DNA of 64,000 bases. Origin: DASXHY01 sp036272195. Lineage in GTDB: Bacteria > Verrucomicrobiota > Verrucomicrobiia > Limisphaerales > DASXHY01. This document shows, piece after piece, positions 33,362-41,985 of this stretch. The notes below the pieces were generated by a model. The model made no database searches. It saw only the letters and a list, made by a program, of their open reading frames with translations, and was not told where the DNA came from. The DNA lies in NCBI GenBank assembly GCA_036272195.1, contig DATAZE010000024.1, positions 62,001 to 126,000 of the forward strand, read 5' to 3'. How positions within the stretch are numbered: position 1 is the stretch's first letter; each line of letters starts with the position of its first letter. Both the position numbers and the translations under genes were made by a program.

Positions 33362-33415
33362 CGTGTTGCGTGAATATTTGCTAACGCGTGTCGACGAGTT
33401 CACGCACCACGCACC
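33362..33415. repeat. Inverted heptamer-type repeat (family C) between glgP and rlmN
   Basis: CGTGTTGCGTGAATA, spacer with CGCGTGTCGACG, then CACGCACCACGCACCACGCC. It shares the GTTGCGTG/CACGCA units of the copies at 3152 and 6505. It overlaps the upstream GTG start candidate of rlmN. Confidence 0.6.
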
Positions 33416-33465
33416 ACGCCCTCTGCACACTTGGTTTCACACCGAAACAAGTCTACCTTGCTCCC

Positions 33466-34605
33466 GTGCCACTCGACATCAAATCGCAGACGAAGGACGA
33501 ACTGGAAGCGCAATTCAAGGCGTGGAATGAGCCCGCTTATCGCGTCGGACAGATTTTGGAATGGCTTTATGTGCATCGGGTGACGAGTTGGGATGCGATG
33601 ACGAATCTGCCGAAGGCGTTGCGGGAAAAATTGCGCGGCCATTATTCCCTGCAAACGCTGGAACTGGTGCGCAAGCAAGGCTCGCGTGACACCACGCAAA
33701 AATTTCTCTGGCGGCTGGCGGATCATTCGCTCATTGAAAGTGTTTTGATTCCAGCCAACCCGGCGCTTTACGGTGAGGTCAGCGATCGGCACACGCTTTG
33801 CGTTTCCACCCAGGTAGGCTGCGCCTATGGTTGCAAATTCTGCGCGAGCGGGCTCGATGGCTGGAAGCGAAATTTGAGCGTCGAGGAGATTGTGGAACAA
33901 GTGCTGGCCGTGGAGCGATGGGAGACGAAAAATGCGGAAAGCGGAAAGCGGAAAACGGAAGCAGGGAATCCAGGACCGGCGCCCGAACCCAAGGCTTCGC
34001 GTTTCATCGATAACCTCGTGATCATGGGAATGGGCGAGCCGCTGGCGAATTACGATAATCTGCTCGCGGCCCTGAAAATCCTGAACGCGCCCTGGGGCGG
34101 CGGCATTGGCGCGCGCAAAATTACGATCTCGACCAGCGGCCTGGCGCCCCAAATTCGCAAACTGGCGGATGAGCCGCTGCAATTCCGGCTGGCACTTTCA
34201 TTGCACGGCGCGACTGACGAGACGCGCAACAAAATCATGCCCGTCAATCGCAAGTACCCGTTGAAGGAACTCGCCGCGGCGTGCGAGTTTTACCAGAAAA
34301 AAAAGGGGCGAATGATCACCTTTGAATACATCCTGATCGCCGGAGTGAATGACGGTTTGGACCAGGTTGCGCCGCTGGCGAAACTCGCCCGCACGCTAAA
34401 TGCGAAGGTCAATTTGATTCCTTACAACAAGGTTGAAGATTTGTCATGGGAACGGCCAACTGAGGCGGCTCAGGAAGCATTTTTGGCCGCCCTGGAGAAG
34501 CAAAAGGTGACGGCCACATTGCGCCGCGAAAAAGGGCATGACATTGACGCTGCCTGCGGACAATTACGACTGAAAACAGAGCGTGAACTGGCGAACACTG
34601 CTTGA
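33466..34605 (+). CDS. rlmN: RlmN, 23S rRNA (adenine2503-C2)-methyltransferase
   Basis: A ~379-aa radical-SAM enzyme that methylates A2503 of 23S rRNA and A37 of some tRNAs. The 4Fe-4S motif CxxxCxxC is C119-C123-C126 in 'VGCAYGCKFCASGL'. The two reaction cysteines are C112 ('HTLCVSTQ') and C364 ('DIDAACGQLR'). 'NLVIMGMGEPLANYDN' is the SAM-binding block. Residues about 157-170 (KNAESGKRKTEAGN) are encoded by a heptamer run (GCGGAAAGCGGAAAGCGG) that interrupts the usual loop. The start is uncertain: an upstream GTG (33388) lies in a repeat, so GTG 33466 (MPLDIKSQTKDELEAQF) was chosen. Confidence 0.95.
   Translation: MPLDIKSQTKDELEAQFKAWNEPAYRVGQILEWLYVHRVTSWDAMTNLPKALREKLRGHYSLQTLELVRKQGSRDTTQKFLWRLADHSLIESVLIPANPALYGEVSDRHTLCVSTQVGCAYGCKFCASGLDGWKRNLSVEEIVEQVLAVERWETKNAESGKRKTEAGNPGPAPEPKASRFIDNLVIMGMGEPLANYDNLLAALKILNAPWGGGIGARKITISTSGLAPQIRKLADEPLQFRLALSLHGATDETRNKIMPVNRKYPLKELAAACEFYQKKKGRMITFEYILIAGVNDGLDQVAPLAKLARTLNAKVNLIPYNKVEDLSWERPTEAAQEAFLAALEKQKVTATLRREKGHDIDAACGQLRLKTERELANTA
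33938..33968. repeat. Family C repeat inserted in frame within rlmN
   Basis: ATGCGGAAAGCGGAAAGCGG then AAAACGGAAGC: three to four copies of a GCGGAAA unit. It codes for a charged loop (ESGKRKTE) between the iron-sulfur region and the 'MGMGEPL' block. Confidence 0.6.
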
Positions 34606-34774
34606 TGTAGGTGCTGACAATTGACTGTGCGTTCGCCGTTACCCCGCCCTTTCCCATCGATGGAGAGGGAGAAGTTGTTCCAGCGTTTAGAGAAATTAAT
34701 GCCGCAGGCAGGCGGCCTTTTCTTCAATGCACCGCTGGATTGCATTACTCCCCTACCCGCTTTACTTTCTGCGC

Positions 34775-35398
34775 GTGATTGCTTTGCTTGATTACGGTTC
34801 GGGAAACCTGCGCAGCGTCCACAAGGCGCTGCTCAAAGTCGGCGCGGACGTGCGTATCGCGCAGACGCCGGACGAGATGGGCGGCGCGGACGCGGTCGTG
34901 CTACCAGGCGTGGGTGCATTTGACGACTGCATCCATGCGCTGCGAAAACAGGAATTGCTGGAAGCGTCGAAAAGATTTATCGAGTCAGGCAAGCCGTTCC
35001 TGGGAATTTGCGTGGGGTATCAGGCGCTATTTGAACGGAGCGAGGAATTCAATAGTTGCGCGGCGGGGTTGGGCGTTTTCCGCGGCAACGTGGTTCGGTT
35101 CCCGGACTCGAACGGATTGAAGGTCCCGCAGATTGGATGGAACCAACTGGAGAGCATTAATTCCGAATGCCCGCTTTATCGCGGCATCGAGAACGGGAGC
35201 TACGTTTATTTTGTGCACAGCTTTTTTCCCAAACCGGTGGATTCGACGATTGTCGCTACGCGGACGATTTACGGCGAAAATTTTGCGTCGTCGGTCTGGC
35301 GGGACAATGTTTTTGCGACGCAATTTCACCCGGAGAAAAGCCAGAAGGTCGGGTTGCAATTGTTGAAGAATTTTGTGGATTACGCGGCGGAACGGTGA
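34775..35398 (+). CDS. hisH: HisH, imidazole glycerol phosphate synthase glutaminase subunit
   Basis: A 207-aa class I glutamine amidotransferase that feeds ammonia to HisF for histidine and AICAR synthesis. It begins 'IALLDYGSGNLRSVHKAL', has 'VLPGVGAFDDC', the catalytic Cys79 in 'LGICVGYQALFE', and the His-Glu pair in 'ATQFHPEKSQ'. Length is typical (~205 aa). The start is a GTG at 34775; the longer frame upstream (from 34727) adds a hydrophobic tail not found in the family. No other his gene is adjacent in this window, in particular no hisF or hisA. Confidence 0.95.
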   Translation: MIALLDYGSGNLRSVHKALLKVGADVRIAQTPDEMGGADAVVLPGVGAFDDCIHALRKQELLEASKRFIESGKPFLGICVGYQALFERSEEFNSCAAGLGVFRGNVVRFPDSNGLKVPQIGWNQLESINSECPLYRGIENGSYVYFVHSFFPKPVDSTIVATRTIYGENFASSVWRDNVFATQFHPEKSQKVGLQLLKNFVDYAAER

Positions 35399-35557
35399 GC
35401 GAAAACAGATTTATAAAGAAAGCAGGAAGGCTGGAAAAGAGCAAAGATTTTGGTTTAGGACGCCACAGTAAATCCAACCGGCGCGCACAGAGTGACGCGC
35501 CCCACCTCGCCCCTTCTTCCTGTGTTCCCGCTTTCCTTATTACCAATGTTGCCGCCT

Positions 35558-36946
35558 TTACTTGTGAACGATGGGAAGGCGGACTTTGAAACGGGTTTCG
35601 CCGGGCTTGGATTCGAATTCGATTTCACCGCCGTGACGGTCACCAACAATGCGGTTGCTGATGATCAGCCCGAGGCCAGTGCCGGAACCGACTGATTTGG
35701 TGGTGAAGAAAGGTTCGAACATCCGCGATTGGACCGCGAGCGGGATGCCGGGCCCGTCGTCCACGATTTCGACGACGACCTGATCGTGCTCGAAACAGGT
35801 GCCGACGCAAAGTTTGCCCTCACCTTTGACGGCGTCGATGGCGTTATCGATGAGATTGGTCCAGACCTGGTTCAGTTCGCTGCCGTATGCGGGGATGCGC
35901 GGAATCGTTCGGTCGAACGCCTTCACGACGGTCATGTTTTTCAATTTATGCCCGAGCATGGTCAACGTGCTCTCAATTCCTTCATGGACGTCAATTTCCT
36001 GCACGGGCGATTGATCCATGTAGGAATAGGATTTGACGGCCTTGACCAATTCGCCAATGCGGCCGGTGCTTTGCTCAATCTGGGCAATGAGCGATTTCAG
36101 ATTCAGCCGGGACTCGATCCAACATAGAGCATCCGCGTGACTCGCGGCGGGAAGTTGGTCCGTGACTTTCGCGAGCCATGCGGTATCCAGGCCGGCGCTC
36201 ACAAACGTGGGGGCAATGTCCCAGGCATTGGGCACGTTGTGGGAGTCAAGCCACGCGGCAATGGTGTCCGCGCGGTCGCTACGCGTAAGGTGGTCGAGCT
36301 CGGGATTTTTTTGCTCGGAAGCTTCCTGCACGGCTTCCAATAAAGGACGCCAATGTTCCGCTTCGAGAATCTCGCTCAAATCGCACTGGAGGCCCTGTAT
36401 TTTCCCGGTGACCTCCTGCAGGTGGGCGGCGGCGCGCCGCGCGGCAGCAGCGGGATTGTTCATTTCATGCGCCAACCCGGCGGCCATGGTGCCCAGGGAA
36501 ACCAGTTTTTCGCGTTGTTGCGTATAACCCTCCAGATTCCGCATGCGATTGGAGGAGGTGCGAAAAATTTGACGCGCCACATCCAGGCAGGTTGCCATCA
36601 TGCGCCAGAAATTCTCTTCATTCAGACGGAAAAGCCGGGCCGGTTTTGAAGCGCGAACGGTCGAAAGCCAGGGGACGCCGAGTAGCAACATGCTTTCACC
36701 AAAGAATCCTCCCGGTTTGCCGACCGCCATCAGGATGGTTTGGCGGTCGTACGTGCGCGTAATGCGCACTTCGCCCTCGAGAATTACATGAAAGTACCCG
36801 GTCAACTCGCCATCCATTGCCAGCACAGTGCCGGCCGCCACTTCGATTATTTCACCCGGTTCGATGCAAGTCAGTTTGTCGTCGGGCAATCCCGCGAAAA
36901 GAGGAGTCGCGCGGACCTGTTGAATTTCTGCAGGAGTCATGCTCAT
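35558..36946 (-). CDS. Cyclic-nucleotide-binding-domain histidine kinase (soluble)
   Basis: A 462-aa cytoplasmic kinase without membrane segments. An N-terminal cNMP-binding (CRP-like) domain covers about residues 12-125 ('FHVILEGEVRITRTYDRQ', 'GGFFGESMLLLG'). HisKA follows with H160 in 'MAAGLAHEMNNPAAAARRAA', and an HATPase with 'NQVWTNLIDNAIDAVKGEG', 'EIVDDGPGIP' and 'GSGTGLGLIISNRIV'. ATG 36946 overlaps the stop of the receiver/TrxR-like gene (ATGA), so the two are translationally coupled and likely partners. The longer reading to 37189 overlaps that gene and was rejected. This is the last gene of the nine-gene block. Confidence 0.9.
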   Translation of the reverse strand: MSMTPAEIQQVRATPLFAGLPDDKLTCIEPGEIIEVAAGTVLAMDGELTGYFHVILEGEVRITRTYDRQTILMAVGKPGGFFGESMLLLGVPWLSTVRASKPARLFRLNEENFWRMMATCLDVARQIFRTSSNRMRNLEGYTQQREKLVSLGTMAAGLAHEMNNPAAAARRAAAHLQEVTGKIQGLQCDLSEILEAEHWRPLLEAVQEASEQKNPELDHLTRSDRADTIAAWLDSHNVPNAWDIAPTFVSAGLDTAWLAKVTDQLPAASHADALCWIESRLNLKSLIAQIEQSTGRIGELVKAVKSYSYMDQSPVQEIDVHEGIESTLTMLGHKLKNMTVVKAFDRTIPRIPAYGSELNQVWTNLIDNAIDAVKGEGKLCVGTCFEHDQVVVEIVDDGPGIPLAVQSRMFEPFFTTKSVGSGTGLGLIISNRIVGDRHGGEIEFESKPGETRFKVRLPIVHK

Positions 36947-38604
36947 AACAGTCCGAGGTATTGGTGAACGAGTTTCACAGCCATCGCGCCCTCCCCCACC
37001 CCCGAGGTCACGCCTTTGGCGGAGCGGTGGCGCACATCGCCCGCGACGAAAATCCCGGGCACGCTGGTCTCCAGATAAAATGGATCGCGGTCCGCGGTCC
37101 AACCCGTCGGGCGCTTGCCTCCCAACACGAGATGCTGGCCGGAGAGGAGATAGCCTTGCGCATCGCGCTCGACCAGTTCCCCAAGCCAATCCGTGCGCGG
37201 AACGGCGCCGGCGTAAATCAACAATGCGTTTGCTGGAACGGTTTCCGTGGCGCGCGTTTTATTATTTTGAATGGTGATGCTCTCGCAGTGGCCGGAGCCT
37301 TCCACGGCAGTGACGCTGGAGTTCAATCTCACCTCGATATTTTTCGTCGCGACGATTTGGTTTTCCAGATATTGCGACATGGAATCGGACAGCGAATTGC
37401 CGCGCACGAGCATGGTGACCTTGCGGGCGAATTTCGAAAAATACATCGCCGCCTGCCCGGCGGAGTTTGCGCCGCCAACGATATAGACATCGCCGTCACG
37501 ATACGAAAAGGCATCGGACATCGGCGCGTAATAATAAACTCCCGCACCGCTGAGACGATCGAGCCCGGGCACGTCCAGCTTGCGAAAGGCAATGCCGGTG
37601 GCGATGAGCAAGGCTTTGGTGCCGATCTCGGAGCCGTCGGCCAGTTTCAACAGGCGTGTGGGTCCTTCGATACGGACGCCGGTGACTTCTTGCGGCGCGA
37701 GAATTTCCGCGCCGAAACGCCGGGCCTGGGCCACCGCGCGGCGGGCGAGATCGTTGCCACTGAGTCCCATGGGGAAGCCGAGGTAGTTTTCAATGCGCGA
37801 ACTGCGGCCAGCCTGGCCACCGGGTGCTTCGCGTTCGATGAGCAAGGTATGCAATCCATCCGCCGCGCCATAGACTGCCGCCGCGAGCCCGGCCGGGCCG
37901 CCTCCGACCACAACCAGATCGTAAAACGGAAATTCGGCTTTGGTCTTCAGCCCCAGTTTGCGGGCGATTTCGCTGGTCGGCGGATTACTCAAAAAAGAAC
38001 CGTCGGGAAAAACAACCACCGGCAGCGATGACGAGTTTGCACCCGTGGTGCTTAGCAGTTGTTTGGCGCTTTCATCGGTCTCGATATTGAGCCATTGATG
38101 CGGAACGAAATTGCGCCCCAGAAAATCGCGCACGTCGCTTGATTGCGGCGACCATTGATTGCCAATGACACGGACGCCCTCAAAAACGGGGCGGTAGCCG
38201 GCCTGCCAATCGTCGAGCATGTCATCGACCACGCCGTAGAGACGTTCTTCGGGCGGGTCCCACGGTTTCATCAGGTAATGATCGATGTGGACACTATTGA
38301 TGGCGCGAATGGCGGCGTCGGTGTCGGCATAGGCGGTCAGCAGGGCGCGCTTGGCGTTCGGATAAAGCTCAATCGCTTTTTCTAGGAATTCGACGCCGGA
38401 CATGCGCGGCATCCGCTGGTCCACGAGAAAAAGCGCGACGGGTTCGTTGCGGAGTTTTAATTGCTTGGTGGCTTCGAGCGCGGAAGCGCCGGAATCGGCG
38501 GAAATGACCTTATAGCGATCTCCGTATTGACGGCGCAGGTCGCGTTCCACTGCGCGCAAAACATCCGGGTCGTCGTCCACTGTCCAAATGACTGGCTTCG
38601 GCAT
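36943..38604 (-). CDS. Receiver - glutaredoxin-like - thioredoxin-reductase-like fusion
   Basis: A 553-aa three-part protein. Residues 1-125: receiver domain, Asp62 in 'FLVDQRMPRMSG', Thr/Ala region 'ALLTAYAD', Lys motif 'YLMKPWD'. Residues ~145-215: glutaredoxin-like domain ('VRVIGNQWSPQSSDVRDFL', 'SSLPVVVFPDGSFL') whose CxxC position reads SPQS. Residues ~228-553: FAD/NAD(P)-binding thioredoxin-reductase-like domain ('VVVGGGPAGLAAAVYGA', 'IATGIAFRKLDVPG', 'GIFVAGDVRHRSAKGV'), where the redox CxxC is replaced by 'YYYAPMSDAFSYRDGD' (residues ~355-365). Such fused receiver/TrxR proteins are a known annotation class. With both cysteine pairs missing, a flavin-based role rather than disulfide reduction is likely. 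It is coupled to the downstream kinase. Confidence 0.9.
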   Translation of the reverse strand: MPKPVIWTVDDDPDVLRAVERDLRRQYGDRYKVISADSGASALEATKQLKLRNEPVALFLVDQRMPRMSGVEFLEKAIELYPNAKRALLTAYADTDAAIRAINSVHIDHYLMKPWDPPEERLYGVVDDMLDDWQAGYRPVFEGVRVIGNQWSPQSSDVRDFLGRNFVPHQWLNIETDESAKQLLSTTGANSSSLPVVVFPDGSFLSNPPTSEIARKLGLKTKAEFPFYDLVVVGGGPAGLAAAVYGAADGLHTLLIEREAPGGQAGRSSRIENYLGFPMGLSGNDLARRAVAQARRFGAEILAPQEVTGVRIEGPTRLLKLADGSEIGTKALLIATGIAFRKLDVPGLDRLSGAGVYYYAPMSDAFSYRDGDVYIVGGANSAGQAAMYFSKFARKVTMLVRGNSLSDSMSQYLENQIVATKNIEVRLNSSVTAVEGSGHCESITIQNNKTRATETVPANALLIYAGAVPRTDWLGELVERDAQGYLLSGQHLVLGGKRPTGWTADRDPFYLETSVPGIFVAGDVRHRSAKGVTSGVGEGAMAVKLVHQYLGLL

Positions 38605-38613
38605 AATTGAATT

Positions 38614-39615
38614 TCAGGTAATCGTAGTTGTTTTTGTGGTGGGTCCTTCTGATAAAGGAGCTACCGGAAGATTCGCGACCACGGCGCGAAGTTCCACCGG
38701 GTAGTTGCGCTCGCGCCAGGCGTCGATGCCGCCCAGCAGAGGCCGGACGCGCACAAAGCCGCTGCGCTGAAGCAATAACGCCATGCGCGCGCTGCTCACC
38801 TCGTTGGGGCAGGAACAATAGAGGATGATGTCGCGATCGCGGGGAAATTCTTTTTGCTTCAGCTTCAATTCGTCCATGGTCATGTGCCGGGCGCCTCGAA
38901 TCAGCAACGGATTTCGTTCGACTTCGGCATCGGAACGCAGATCGAGGATGACGGGATTCTCGCCGATCTCTTGTTTTTGATGCAGTTCATCCACGGTGAT
39001 TCGGGACATGCGCAGTTCTTTCAGCAAGCGATGCCGTTGGTAAAATTTATGACCAAGGTAAAGCGCAACAAGCCCCACCACCACCGCCAGCGCGCTACTG
39101 CCGAGGCTTTCCAGCGCGCCCAGGACCTGGTCCAATTGACGGCTGAATATCGCCCCGACCAATATGAAAACACCGGTGTAAAGCAGCGAACCGAGGGCGT
39201 CGAACAAGAAGAACCGATGGGCTTTCATGCCGGAATTGCCGGCCATCGGAGGCGCCAGGGTGCTTAAGCCCGGGATGAATTTGGCCGCAACGACACCTTT
39301 CATTCCGTAACGCGAGAAAAGGTCCTGCGTGCGGCGCACGCACGAATCCGGCTCCAGGGAAATGCGGCAGAGAAGATTCAGGATGCGCTGTCCGCCGTAT
39401 CGCCCGAGATAGAACCAAATGGCATCCGCGAGCAGCGAACCGGCCGCGCCGGAGGCGAGCGCCACATACCAATAGGGCTTGCCCGTGACGCTCAAGGCGC
39501 CCGCGGCCAGCAGCCACGGCGACGCCGGGAGCGGGACGCCCATTTGCTCGACAAATACCGCTGCGAACAAAACCGACGGCCCGTGCCGCGACAAAAATTC
39601 GAGAATCTCAGTCAT
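38614..39615 (-). CDS. DedA-family membrane protein fused to a rhodanese domain
   Basis: A 333-aa two-domain protein. Residues 1-200 are a DedA/SNARE-associated membrane domain ('FVEQMGVPLPASPWLLAAGA', 'GRYGGQRILNLL', 'AAKFIPGLSTLAPPMAGNSG'). DedA proteins act in membrane homeostasis and lipid-carrier recycling. Residues ~205-315 are a rhodanese domain with catalytic Cys267 in 'IILYCSCPNEVSSARMALLL' and the flanking 'NPVILDLRSDAEVERN' box. The active Cys is kept, so sulfur transfer or Cys-based sensing at the cytoplasmic face is possible. It starts 3 nt after the xfp stop; the TrxR-like gene starts 9 nt after its stop. It links the two halves of the block. Confidence 0.92.
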   Translation of the reverse strand: MTEILEFLSRHGPSVLFAAVFVEQMGVPLPASPWLLAAGALSVTGKPYWYVALASGAAGSLLADAIWFYLGRYGGQRILNLLCRISLEPDSCVRRTQDLFSRYGMKGVVAAKFIPGLSTLAPPMAGNSGMKAHRFFLFDALGSLLYTGVFILVGAIFSRQLDQVLGALESLGSSALAVVVGLVALYLGHKFYQRHRLLKELRMSRITVDELHQKQEIGENPVILDLRSDAEVERNPLLIRGARHMTMDELKLKQKEFPRDRDIILYCSCPNEVSSARMALLLQRSGFVRVRPLLGGIDAWRERNYPVELRAVVANLPVAPLSEGPTTKTTTIT

Positions 39616-39618
39616 GCG

Positions 39619-41985
39619 CTATTTCGATTGGCCCCATTTCCATTCCCGGATTTCCGGCAAGTCTTCGCCGTGTTCGCGGGTGTATTCCTTGTGTTCGATC
39701 AACTTGTCGCGGATGGCTTGTTTCACGTAGGCCGCCTTCGGGCCGAGTTGAGGCACGCGGTCGATGACGTCGTTGACGAGATGGAAACGATCCAGTTCAT
39801 TCATCACAACCATATCGAATGGAGTCGAGGTCGTGCCTTCCTCCTTGTAACCGCGCACGTGGAGGTTGCGGTGATTGGTGCGGCGGTAGGTCAGGCGATG
39901 AATCAACCAAGGATAACCGTGATAGCCGAATATAATCGGCTTGTCCTTCGTGAAAAGCACATCGAAATCCTTGTCGCTAAGGCCATGGGGATGCTCGCTT
40001 TGAGGCTGAAGTTTCATGAGGTCCACGACATTAATGACGCGGATTTTTAATTCCGGAAAATGCCGGCGCAGGAGGCCGACTGCGGCGAGTGTTTCAAGCG
40101 TGGGCACATCGCCGGCGCAGCCCATGACGACATCCGGCTCTTCACCGCGATCGTTGCTGGCCCATTCCCAAATGCCGATGCCCGCAGTGCAATGCTTGAT
40201 GGCGGCATCCATGTCGAGCCATTGCGGAGCGGGTTGTTTGCCGGCGACGATGACATTCACGTAATTGCGGCTGCGCAGGCAGTGATCGGTCACGGACAGC
40301 AACGTGTTGGCATCCGGCGGCAAATAGACGCGGATGATTTCGGCTTTCTTGTTGACGACGTGATCGATGAAACCGGGGTCCTGATGACTGAAACCATTGT
40401 GGTCCTGTCGCCACACGTGTGAGGTGAGCAGATAATTGAGCGACGCAATCGGCCGCCGCCAGGGAATGTGTCGGGTGACCTTCAACCACTTGGCGTGCTG
40501 GTTGAACATGGAATCAACGATGTGAATGAACGCTTCATAGCACGAGAAAAAGCCATGGCGGCCAGTCAGCAAATAACCTTCAAGCCATCCCTCGCACTGG
40601 TGTTCGCTCAACATTTCCATCACGCGACCGTCACGCGCAACGTGGTCGTCGTTGGGAAGAATCTCGGCGTCGGAAGCGCGGCTGGTGACTTCAAACACCG
40701 CGCTCCAGCGGTTCGAAGCTGTTTCGTCCGGGCTGAACACACGGAACGTTTTGGGATTGCCGCGAATCACGTCGCGGATGAATTCGCCCTGAACGCGCGT
40801 GGCCTCGGCCTGGACTGCACCGGGCTTCGCAACTTTCACGGCGTAATCGCAAAAATCAGGAATTCGCAAGTCGCGCAACAAAAGCCCGCCGTTGGCGTGC
40901 GGATTCGCGCCCATACGGCGGTCGCCTTGGGGAGCGAGTTCGGCAAGTTCGGGCAGCAGCTTTCCCGTTTTATCGAACAACTCCTGCGGGCGATAACTCT
41001 TCATCCATTTTTCCAGGATCTTCACGTGACCCGGATGTTTCATGTCGCCCATTGGCACCTGATGCGCCCGAAAGGTGCCTTCAATCTCTTTGCCGTCGAC
41101 GAATTTCGGACCAGTCCAACCCTTCGGCGAGCGCAGGATAATCATGGGCCAGCACGGGCGGTCCTTCACCCCTTTAGCGCGGGCGTCCTGTTGAATTTTT
41201 TTGATGTCGTCGAGAACGGAGTCGAGCGTGGCGGCCATCAATTGATGCATTTTCTCCGGGTCATCGCCCTCGACGAAATAAGGCTTGTAGCCGTAGCCGC
41301 GAAAAAGGGCTTCAAGTTCGTCTCGCGGAATGCGTGCGAGCACCGTGGGGCCGGCGATCTTGTAGCCGTTCAAATGCAGGATGGGCAACACCGCGCCGTC
41401 CTGCGCGGGGTTGAGAAATTTGTTCGAATGCCAACTGGTGGCGAGTGGGCCGGTTTCGGCTTCGCCATCGCCGACGACGCACGCGACGAGCAAATCGGGA
41501 TTATCAAAAACCGCGCCGAACGCATGCGAGAGCGAATACCCCAATTCACCCCCCTCATGGATTGAGCCGGGCGTTTCGGGCGCGACGTGACTGGGAATTC
41601 CGCCAGGGAACGAAAATTGTTTGAACAGCCGCTTCATCCCTTCTTCGTCCTGCGAGATGTTCGGATAAATTTCGCTATACGTGCCTTCGAGATAAGTATT
41701 GGCGACGAGCCCGGGACCGCCGTGGCCAGGGCCGGTGACGTAAATGACGTTTAGCTCGCGCTCGTTGATGGCGCGATTCAAGTGCACGTAGACGAAGTTC
41801 AGTCCCGGCGTGGTGCCCCAGTGGCCGAGCAAGCGTGGCTTAACATGCGCGAGCGTGAGCGGTTTTTTCAGCAGCGGATTGTCGTAAAGATAAATCTGGC
41901 CGACGGAAAGATAATTGGCTGCGCGCCAGTAAGCGTCCATTTTCCGCAACAATTCCGGGGCGAGTGTTTTTGCTTTTGGCTTCAT
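39619..41985 (-). CDS. xfp: Phosphoketolase (xylulose 5-phosphate/fructose 6-phosphate)
   Basis: A 788-aa thiamine-diphosphate enzyme that splits Xu5P into acetyl phosphate and glyceraldehyde 3-phosphate, or F6P into acetyl phosphate and erythrose 4-phosphate. Family blocks: 'VYVTGPGHGGPGLVANTYLE' region, 'GTYSEIYPNISQDEEGMKRL', 'GDGEAETGPLATSWHSNKFL', 'YKIAGPTVLARI', and 'SNDRGEEPDVVMGCAGDVPT'. Length is typical (~790 aa). ATG 41985 overlaps the ackA stop (ATGA); the upstream-extended frame was rejected. Its product acetyl phosphate is the substrate of the AckA encoded just before it, giving acetate and ATP. Confidence 0.96.
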   Translation of the reverse strand: MKPKAKTLAPELLRKMDAYWRAANYLSVGQIYLYDNPLLKKPLTLAHVKPRLLGHWGTTPGLNFVYVHLNRAINERELNVIYVTGPGHGGPGLVANTYLEGTYSEIYPNISQDEEGMKRLFKQFSFPGGIPSHVAPETPGSIHEGGELGYSLSHAFGAVFDNPDLLVACVVGDGEAETGPLATSWHSNKFLNPAQDGAVLPILHLNGYKIAGPTVLARIPRDELEALFRGYGYKPYFVEGDDPEKMHQLMAATLDSVLDDIKKIQQDARAKGVKDRPCWPMIILRSPKGWTGPKFVDGKEIEGTFRAHQVPMGDMKHPGHVKILEKWMKSYRPQELFDKTGKLLPELAELAPQGDRRMGANPHANGGLLLRDLRIPDFCDYAVKVAKPGAVQAEATRVQGEFIRDVIRGNPKTFRVFSPDETASNRWSAVFEVTSRASDAEILPNDDHVARDGRVMEMLSEHQCEGWLEGYLLTGRHGFFSCYEAFIHIVDSMFNQHAKWLKVTRHIPWRRPIASLNYLLTSHVWRQDHNGFSHQDPGFIDHVVNKKAEIIRVYLPPDANTLLSVTDHCLRSRNYVNVIVAGKQPAPQWLDMDAAIKHCTAGIGIWEWASNDRGEEPDVVMGCAGDVPTLETLAAVGLLRRHFPELKIRVINVVDLMKLQPQSEHPHGLSDKDFDVLFTKDKPIIFGYHGYPWLIHRLTYRRTNHRNLHVRGYKEEGTTSTPFDMVVMNELDRFHLVNDVIDRVPQLGPKAAYVKQAIRDKLIEHKEYTREHGEDLPEIREWKWGQSK

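Noticed and set aside
36947..37189. Arg/Gly-rich N-terminal extension of the cNMP-binding kinase
   Set aside because: It is an out-of-frame reading of the upstream TrxR-like gene; the ATGA overlap start at 36946 is better.
36961..38031. 356-codon ORF on the + strand opposite the receiver/TrxR gene
   Set aside because: Antisense shadow of a clearly conserved gene; no domain, no independent signal or ribosome site of note.
40468..41565. 365-codon ORF on the + strand opposite xfp
   Set aside because: Its codons are the reverse complement of the conserved phosphoketolase frame, and it has no motifs; typical antisense shadow in GC-rich coding sequence.
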